From Bacteroidia bacterium (lineage in GTDB: Bacteria; Bacteroidota; Bacteroidia; SpSt-205): DNA of 64,000 nt. The stretch spans positions 728,501 through 792,500 of the forward strand of contig BPGV01000001.1 in assembly GCA_026003215.1 (NCBI GenBank). Direction: 5' to 3'. The translations under genes were made by a program, and so were the position numbers. Below the pieces are notes generated by a model. It was not told the DNA's origin and ran no database searches. It saw only the letters and a program-made list of their open reading frames with translations. This document shows, in pieces, positions 56,485-64,000 of the stretch; the stretch's first letter is position 1; the number at the start of each line of letters is the position of its first letter.

Positions 56485-57726
56485 TTATTCATTAGAAGTT
56501 TTTTCGGCCTCATCTAAGACCTCTCTGAATATAGCCAAAAGTTCCTGAGGGGGCTCGGCGCCTGTTTTGAACCTATAGTACGCTATGAAAGCGTCTTCTA
56601 TGGACGCGGGGAGGGGGGTATGAGCCAAGGAAGCCTCCTCGGCCCCCTCGTAGGCGGAAAGGGCGCGCTCTATCACCAGAGTAAAAGCCGGGTCAAAATA
56701 GGGATGGATTGCTTTGAGTTGGTTTTGCTGAGCATACGAAAGGAGGGCATTCCCTCGCCACAGGAGGCGCACGTAGGCTTCTTTATGGGTCTCTAAGCGC
56801 TGGCAGGCCTCTTCAAAAGAAGCGGCAGGTAAGGTACGTACGGGCCTTGCGCCGCGCAAGCGATGTGGGGTAAGGCGCGCCTCCCCTGCCGAAGTCACCT
56901 CCACCAGCCACGCCGACTTTTCTTCTATTTTATCCCCAAAAGAATACTGCATAAGGCTCCCGGCATACGCCATAGGATAGCCATTTTGTATCTGGTAGGG
57001 CCGATGGATATGCCCCAAAGCCCCATACGCTAATCCCGCCGGAAAAGCCGAAAGCGGTATAGGTTCGCTTCCCCCCAGCCCCTGTAGCGAACGCTCTTCT
57101 TCGTCTTCTTCTAAGGGGTCTTCCAGAGACAAGTAGAGATGACTCACCAAAATAATCGGGGCGAAAGTTTTAAGCTGCGCGAGGGTTTGCTGCCATAGCT
57201 CCTGCCAATAGTGAGGAAGGTCTTTGTACGCATGCGGCAGGTCGTATCGTCCTAAGAAAGGCGCCAACAAAAACCGCACAGGGAAAGGCCATCTCGGATG
57301 TTCAATCTCTACGAGGTTGGGGGTATAGGCGCGGAGGGAAGCTTTTCCGACGGTGGTAGGCCAGTCTGTGGGGCTATTAGGCAAGCGTCCGGCCAGGAGT
57401 ATGCCGAGCTGCGCGCCCCAAGGGGCTAATGCATTTAGGTACTCTGGCGAATCGTGATTGCCGGCAATAGCTATGACCACACGCTCGCCCTCTGCAGCGA
57501 GGCGAAGGAGAGTTCTTGTAAAGAGGGAGACTACCTCGGCTGGCTGGCGCCGCGGCGAATCAAAAATATCCCCGGCTATCACCACGGCATGCACCTGCTC
57601 CTCCTCGGCTATACGAATAAGATTTTCCAAGACGGCTTCCTGCTCCTCTAAGCGAGAGCGGTTTTGTAGCCAGCGCTTCCCTAAGTGCCAGTCTGCCGTA
57701 TGTAGGAACCGAAACACCCCTGCCAT
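56485..57726 (-). CDS. sbcD: Nuclease SbcCD, exonuclease subunit SbcD
   Basis: The 413-residue Mre11-type phosphoesterase has the metal ligands D12 and H14 (TADWHLGK), D53 (AGDIFDS), N90-H91 (GNHDSPE), the His in VSHLYLS and GHIHRPY. The C-terminal capping domain is present. ATG 57726 lies 8 nt after a TACTTTTG box and leads the sbcDC operon. Confidence 0.97.
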   Translation of the reverse strand: MAGVFRFLHTADWHLGKRWLQNRSRLEEQEAVLENLIRIAEEEQVHAVVIAGDIFDSPRRQPAEVVSLFTRTLLRLAAEGERVVIAIAGNHDSPEYLNALAPWGAQLGILLAGRLPNSPTDWPTTVGKASLRAYTPNLVEIEHPRWPFPVRFLLAPFLGRYDLPHAYKDLPHYWQELWQQTLAQLKTFAPIILVSHLYLSLEDPLEEDEEERSLQGLGGSEPIPLSAFPAGLAYGALGHIHRPYQIQNGYPMAYAGSLMQYSFGDKIEEKSAWLVEVTSAGEARLTPHRLRGARPVRTLPAASFEEACQRLETHKEAYVRLLWRGNALLSYAQQNQLKAIHPYFDPAFTLVIERALSAYEGAEEASLAHTPLPASIEDAFIAYYRFKTGAEPPQELLAIFREVLDEAEKTSNE

Positions 57727-57734
57727 ACCTTACA

Positions 57735-57742
57735 CAAAAGTA
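57735..57742 (-). promoter_or_regulatory. -7 box TACTTTTG before sbcD
   Basis: This ends 8 nt before the sbcD ATG and is divergent from the methyltransferase box 50 nt away. Confidence 0.6.
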
Positions 57743-57792
57743 CGACCCCACTCAGGGGACCATTATCTGAGGGGAAAATCCGACAGCAGCCG

Positions 57793-57800
57793 TAAGTTTG
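57793..57800 (+). promoter_or_regulatory. -7 box TAAGTTTG before the methyltransferase
   Basis: The box is followed by TCTAAC and ATG at 57807. It overlaps the TTG at 57798 that opens the longest frame, so ATG 57807 is the better start. Confidence 0.6.
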
Positions 57801-57806
57801 TCTAAC

Positions 57807-58637
57807 ATGGCTGTCGTGGCTTCTCCTCCCGCTGAAGGCTTAGGGGCCTGGTTAGACCAGGTGGTAGCAGAGGATAGCCTTGAGCTGCTACCCCAACTGC
57901 CCGCAGAAAGCATAGATACTGTCTTTTGGGATCCGCCGTATTTTTTACAGATACCCCCCGCTAAGGGGAGGAGGCTCAAAAGGTGGAAAGTCCAAACCGA
58001 AGTAGTAGGCGTACAAGACACATGGGATCAGTTTGGCAGCTTTGCGGAGTATGACGCTTTTATCCAGAGCAACCTGGAAGAGCTGCGGCGGGTCCTTAAG
58101 CCAGAAGGTACTTTATGGGTGATAGGGACCTACCACAATATTCACCGCGTAGGGAGGCTTTTACAAGACTTAGGGTTTTGGATTTTGAACGATGTGGTGT
58201 GGGTCAAAAGCAATCCGATGCCGAACTGGCTGGGGGTGCGTTTTACGAATGCGGTGGAGACTCTGATTTGGGCGGTACGGGAGAAGGAAGCGAAGGGGTA
58301 TTATTTTGACCGGAAGCTGGCGCAGGCGTATGGGGGTTCGTCTACGGCGCCGAGTGTGTGGTACCTCCCGATTTGCACGGGCAAGGAACGCTTGAAGACG
58401 GCAGAGGGGAAGAAACTCCATTCCACGCAGAAGCCGGAGGCGCTTTTGGAACGGGTGATAGGGATTTCTGTACCGCCGGGTGGGGTGATATTAGACCCGA
58501 TGGCGGGCACGGGTACCACGGGAGCCGTGGCCAAGCGGTTAGGCAGGCATTTTATTTTGATAGAGAAGGAGCCGGCGTATGTAGAAGCTGCCCGCCAACG
58601 GATAGCTAAGGTTCAAACAGACTTATTCACAAAGTGA
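57807..58637 (+). CDS. Type II DNA methyltransferase, HinfI/CcrM-like beta class
   Basis: The 276-residue enzyme has the beta-class order: catalytic DPPY at 42-45 first, then the SAM site DPMAGTGTTG at 230-239. The segments TLWVIGTYHNIHR, FWILNDVVWVKSNPMPN, LPICTGKERLK and HSTQKPEALLERV closely resemble M.HinfI and CcrM as I remember them, which methylate adenine in GANTC; the specificity is an inference. It stops near residue 276 and lacks the ~80-residue C-terminal domain of those two enzymes. One base separates its stop from the endonuclease start. Confidence 0.93.
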   Translation: MAVVASPPAEGLGAWLDQVVAEDSLELLPQLPAESIDTVFWDPPYFLQIPPAKGRRLKRWKVQTEVVGVQDTWDQFGSFAEYDAFIQSNLEELRRVLKPEGTLWVIGTYHNIHRVGRLLQDLGFWILNDVVWVKSNPMPNWLGVRFTNAVETLIWAVREKEAKGYYFDRKLAQAYGGSSTAPSVWYLPICTGKERLKTAEGKKLHSTQKPEALLERVIGISVPPGGVILDPMAGTGTTGAVAKRLGRHFILIEKEPAYVEAARQRIAKVQTDLFTK

Positions 58638-58638
58638 C

Positions 58639-59523
58639 ATGATTACTTACGAAGAAGTAGTAAGTATATTGAATAGAGAGCTTTTTGGCGGGGAAATCTA
58701 TTCTTTTCTCCATGCATTAGCCTTTCAACCTCAACGTTTCACTGGCATCTTTAGGTATACCTCCCCACGAGCAAAGCTCTTACAGTACCTCCTTCAGTCC
58801 CGGGAGATAAGATTTGGCAATGCTTGGGAAAAAATTGTAGAACATGTGATAGTCAAGGAATTTGGCTGGGAAAAACAAGAGAAGAAACTAAGCGAAAACC
58901 TATATTGTGACTTCCTTGGTAAAAAAAGTGATACTTTTTTAATGATTGAACAGAAGATCCGTGATGATCATGACTCAACCAAGAAGCGAGGACAAATAGC
59001 AAACTTTGAACATAAAGTTAAATACATGTTTCTGCAAAAATCAAAAAACAAAGATACCAGTCGGTTCATATTCATTTTGTATTTCATAGACCCATATCTT
59101 CAGAAAAATAGAAGGTACTACGAAGGTAGGATAAAGGAAATGCGAGGAATTTACGAGGCAGAGCTTCATGTGCATTATGGAAGGGAGCTCTTTGAATACT
59201 TAGAAAATGAAAAAGGACGCAAAATATGGGAGCAATTGTTAAGGTACTTGGAAAGGTGGAAAGAAGAACTTCCCGAGTTACCTTCACTGGACTTAGATAG
59301 AGAAGAAGTAAAGAATGAACTGCAGGAAGTAGCTAAAAGAGAACCGATCATTTGGCGAAGGATTGCGGAAGAGGAATCCCTGTGGAGGGAGAAAGTAATT
59401 AGTATCCTCTTTCCTTCTGGAAATAATCTGCGATATATTGCAGGAGTTTTAGAAGAAGAGAGTGCCCAAAGCCGGCCACATCAGAAGGCGTGGCTTAGGT
59501 TGAGAGAACGGATTAGAAATTAA
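58639..59523 (+). CDS. Type II restriction endonuclease, PD-(D/E)XK type
   Basis: The 294-residue protein follows the methyltransferase by 1 nt and is AT-rich, unlike its neighbours. A PD-(D/E)XK signature is visible: D91 (or D98) and E104-Q-K106 in MIEQKIRDDHDSTKKRGQI, a motif I associate with type II restriction enzymes. The position next to a cognate-type methyltransferase supports the role: it should cut unmethylated DNA at the same site. The rest is helical and basic and I do not recognise the subfamily. The frame looks intact. Confidence 0.82.
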   Translation: MITYEEVVSILNRELFGGEIYSFLHALAFQPQRFTGIFRYTSPRAKLLQYLLQSREIRFGNAWEKIVEHVIVKEFGWEKQEKKLSENLYCDFLGKKSDTFLMIEQKIRDDHDSTKKRGQIANFEHKVKYMFLQKSKNKDTSRFIFILYFIDPYLQKNRRYYEGRIKEMRGIYEAELHVHYGRELFEYLENEKGRKIWEQLLRYLERWKEELPELPSLDLDREEVKNELQEVAKREPIIWRRIAEEESLWREKVISILFPSGNNLRYIAGVLEEESAQSRPHQKAWLRLRERIRN

Positions 59524-59685
59524 AACAAAAAAGTGGGCCCCACCTACGCTCCCGCCGGCAGCGCAGTACCCTCGGTAGCCAGCGCTTTCACTTCTCTATT
59601 TGGGATGGGAAGAGGTGGGTCACGCTGGCGTTAGGGACCCTTGTGTGCCCTGCGGCGGCTCACGCTACCGCAAGGCTATCTGTAA
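59522..59685 (-). repeat. 5S-containing repeat, copy 1 (distal)
   Basis: This 164-nt segment matches 60714-60878 and includes the whole 5S sequence and its 5' spacer with the GCGG...CCGC hairpin. Identity ends sharply after CTATCTGTAA. Confidence 0.9.
59535..59640 (-). rRNA. rrf: 5S rRNA, second diverged copy
   Basis: Read on the minus strand, GGGTCCC and GGGGCCC close helix I, and the body matches the other 5S closely. It differs at conserved loop C (CCCAAATAG instead of CCCGAACAG), at the helix IV region (GCGCTGCC instead of GCCTTCACC) and at GGAGCG instead of GGAGAG. It may be a decaying duplicate. A run of T follows the 3' end. Confidence 0.75.
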
Positions 59686-59706
59686 AGCTCAGAAAGTAAG
59701 CAGGTC

Positions 59707-60591
59707 CTACTTACCGCAAAGCGAAGAAAGGGTTACATATACCACCTTTTCCTGAGGCGGTATCTTCTCCGTTAACGCTTGGACCAGGGCTCGCACAGTG
59801 GTTACTTCGCCTGCCACAGCCGCGGGAGGGGGAAGAAGCCTTTCGCTTGTACCCTCTTCGCTCCAAAGGCGCTCTTCTTCCTCCGGAGAACGGGTAGAGT
59901 AGAAAAATACCCCTTCAAACTCTCCTGAACACGGCTCCCCTCTCACCAAAGGAAGGGAAATAAAATGGGGAGAATAAGGAATTAATCTCAGCTCTACCGG
60001 TTGCCATCCCTTTTCGGTGCGTTGCAGCTGCACCACGAGCTCTCTATCGTTTCGGTGCAGGGGAAAACCTCGCAGTACTTGCCACCATGCTTCCAAACCT
60101 GGCCCTGGATTAGCCACCTTAGCAGCGAAATCTATTGCAACACACCCCTTGGGGTATTTGCTGTAACATCCTTGCACTGCCTCCTGTACGCAGCCCACAC
60201 TCCAGCAGCTGGTCACCCCGGCTGGATCAGTGCAGGGCTTCCCATCCTTCATGCAGCATTCACCCGAAAAGCAATACACTATTACTCTTTGATCCGCCGA
60301 GCCATCAGGAGAATCCTTATCAGGAGAGGCAACGGGTCCAACTTTCAGCATCATTAGCTCTTCTCCTGCTCTTATCTGACCTTGAATCCGCACTGGCTCA
60401 GCAAACGGGAGGCTTTGCAGAAGGGCTACCACTTCCTTTGCAAAGCCAGAGGAAGGAGAAGGAAGGTTTTCCTCTGCAACGGAGCGCCTGCAAGACAAGG
60501 ACGCTGTCGCAAGAAGTAAGACTACACTGGCGCTCAAAATCCCCTTGCCCCCGGAGCGCCACACAGGGGTAGTGCTACGGACACTACGCAT
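59707..60591 (-). CDS. Cysteine-rich lipoprotein of unknown function
   Basis: The 294-residue precursor has a signal ending in LLLATASLSC, a good lipobox. Residues ~85-140 hold a Cys-rich block (VYCFSGECCMKDGKPC, SCWSVGCVQEAVQGC) suggesting disulfides or metal binding in the periplasm. I recognise no family. The ATG at 60591 is about 63 nt after the -7 box, so unlike most genes here it has a real 5' leader. It lies between two 5S copies on the same strand. Confidence 0.65.
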   Translation of the reverse strand: MRSVRSTTPVWRSGGKGILSASVVLLLATASLSCRRSVAEENLPSPSSGFAKEVVALLQSLPFAEPVRIQGQIRAGEELMMLKVGPVASPDKDSPDGSADQRVIVYCFSGECCMKDGKPCTDPAGVTSCWSVGCVQEAVQGCYSKYPKGCVAIDFAAKVANPGPGLEAWWQVLRGFPLHRNDRELVVQLQRTEKGWQPVELRLIPYSPHFISLPLVRGEPCSGEFEGVFFYSTRSPEEEERLWSEEGTSERLLPPPAAVAGEVTTVRALVQALTEKIPPQEKVVYVTLSSLCGK

Positions 60592-60654
60592 AGCGGAAAG
60601 GGAGGGGCTTGCACCCTCACCGCCAGAAGGCGGCCTCTCAAGCCTTCCTTTTTG

Positions 60655-60684
60655 CAAAGGTACAATTTTTTTGACATTTCCAAA
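60655..60684 (-). promoter_or_regulatory. Promoter of the cysteine-rich lipoprotein gene
   Basis: On the minus strand TTTG (60681-60684), 18 nt and TACCTTTG (60655-60662). The leader that follows contains a small GCCGCC-TTCT-GGCGGT hairpin. Confidence 0.7.
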
Positions 60685-60713
60685 TGATTTGCTCGGAGGC
60701 CTGGGGGAGGTAG

Positions 60714-60878
60714 AAAATAAAAAAGTGGGCCCCACCTACTCTCCCGCCGGTGAAGGCAGTACCCTCGGTAGCCAGCGCTTTCACTTCTCTGTTCGGGATG
60801 GGAAGAGGTGGGTCACGCTGGCGTTAGGGACCCTTGTGTGCCCTGCGGCGGCTCACGCTACCGCAAGGCTATCTGTAA
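60714..60878 (-). repeat. 5S-containing repeat, copy 2 (proximal)
   Basis: This is the copy attached to the rRNA operon; see 59522-59685. The two copies are in direct orientation about 1190 nt apart. Confidence 0.9.
60727..60833 (-). rRNA. rrf: 5S ribosomal RNA
   Basis: This 107-nt 5S on the minus strand has helix I GGGTCCC/GGGGCCC, the conserved CCCATCCCGAACAGAGAAG and the GGGAGAGTAGG segment. It follows the 23S gene and is followed by a T-run. Ends are set from helix I. Confidence 0.92.
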
Positions 60879-60894
60879 GCTAAGGGGATATGCG

Positions 60895-63758
<2,864 letters not shown>

Positions 63759-63880
63759 CGCATATCCCCTGGCTGTCACAGATCGCGCTCTTGCCTCGTT
63801 GTAGAAGCGGCACAGCTTTGCAGCTGAGCCTATTGCGTTATTTCATTGACAGCTGGGAGAGAGTACAGGAGCGTTGCTCC
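63759..63880 (-). other. 16S-23S internal transcribed spacer without tRNA genes
   Basis: Only about 122 nt separate 16S from 23S, and no tRNA-Ile or tRNA-Ala is present. The pair AGCTGTCA/TGACAGCC near the two ends could take part in processing. Confidence 0.8.
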
Positions 63881-64000
63881 AGAAAGGAGGTAATCCAGCC
63901 GCACCTTCCGGTACGACTACCTTGTTACGACTTCGCCCCAGTCACCGAGTTCACCTTCAGCGCGGTTTAGGCGCCTTCGGGTGCCCCCGGCTCCCATGGC
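63881..64000 (-). rRNA. rrs: 16S ribosomal RNA, 3' end only
   Basis: The last 120 nt of 16S are in the window, ending GGCTGGATTACCTCCTTTCT. The anti-Shine-Dalgarno CCTCCTTT is intact. The rest is off the right edge. Confidence 0.97.

Noticed and set aside
57793..57806. TTG at 57798 as the methyltransferase start
   Set aside because: It overlaps the TAAGTTTG box; the ATG at 57807 fits the spacing of the other genes.

Overview
This is a chromosomal window from a member of the Bacteroidota, roughly 50-55% G+C by eye. Four things point there: the Bacteroidota -7 promoter element TAnnTTTG occurs in front of nearly every transcription unit; SecD and SecF are fused; there are type IX secretion (T9SS) proteins (a PorU-like C25 peptidase, a PorE-like OmpA protein, a cargo-type sorting domain); and the secreted protein at 1189-2694 begins with the NVGIGT repeat common in this phylum. 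I cannot name the genus.

Layout. 1-1127: end of a branched-chain aminotransferase gene and pdxH, closed by a strong bidirectional terminator. 1189-5112: a secreted repeat protein, a MoxR/Mg-chelatase-like ATPase and a coiled-coil PD-(D/E)XK protein. 5145-12656, all minus: a transcription unit led by tRNA-Gly and tRNA-Leu, then a small ORF, an FtsX/LolC-type permease, a PorE-like OmpA protein, a Nudix hydrolase, SecDF and a PstS-like lipoprotein; ompA and secDF also carry their own promoter boxes. 12696-21115: a 1653-residue PorU-type peptidase divergent from an RND efflux pump. 21344-26393: a lone NuoG-like protein, convergent with the pepA-pdxA-unknown operon. 26461-27000: a badly frameshifted fatty acid hydroxylase relic. 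27005-27076: tRNA-Thr.

27100-44584 is one uninterrupted minus-strand str/S10/spc/alpha super-operon: S12, S7, EF-G, S10, L3, L4, L23, L2, S19, L22, S3, L16, L29, S17, L14, L24, L5, S14, S8, L6, L18, S5, L30, L15, SecY, Map, IF-1, L36, S13, S11, S4, RpoA, L17. It has a well-formed promoter at 44596-44628. EF-Tu is absent between EF-G and S10, and Adk is absent after SecY.

44631-49269, minus: miaA, pyrB, pyrR, then an EVE-domain protein, a YceI-like lipoprotein and purK. 49689-53395: tRNA-Arg, tRNA-Pro, tRNA-Ser, tRNA-Tyr and tRNA-Gly, with an AT-rich GT-C type membrane protein and a T9SS cargo-like protein between them. 53399-57726: sbcCD. 57807-59523: a HinfI/CcrM-like methyltransferase and its partner restriction endonuclease. 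59535-64000: the 3' part of an rRNA operon on the minus strand (partial 16S, tRNA-less spacer, 23S, 5S), followed by a cysteine-rich lipoprotein gene and a second, diverged 5S copy.

The most striking general feature is that the -7 box lies only 3-8 nt before the start codon of most operon-leading genes. With the usual Bacteroidota spacing the transcripts would be leaderless or nearly so. I used the rule to choose starts, including a GTG start for pyrR, and it also exposed the start of the hydroxylase relic. I found no CRISPR array, transposase or riboswitch.
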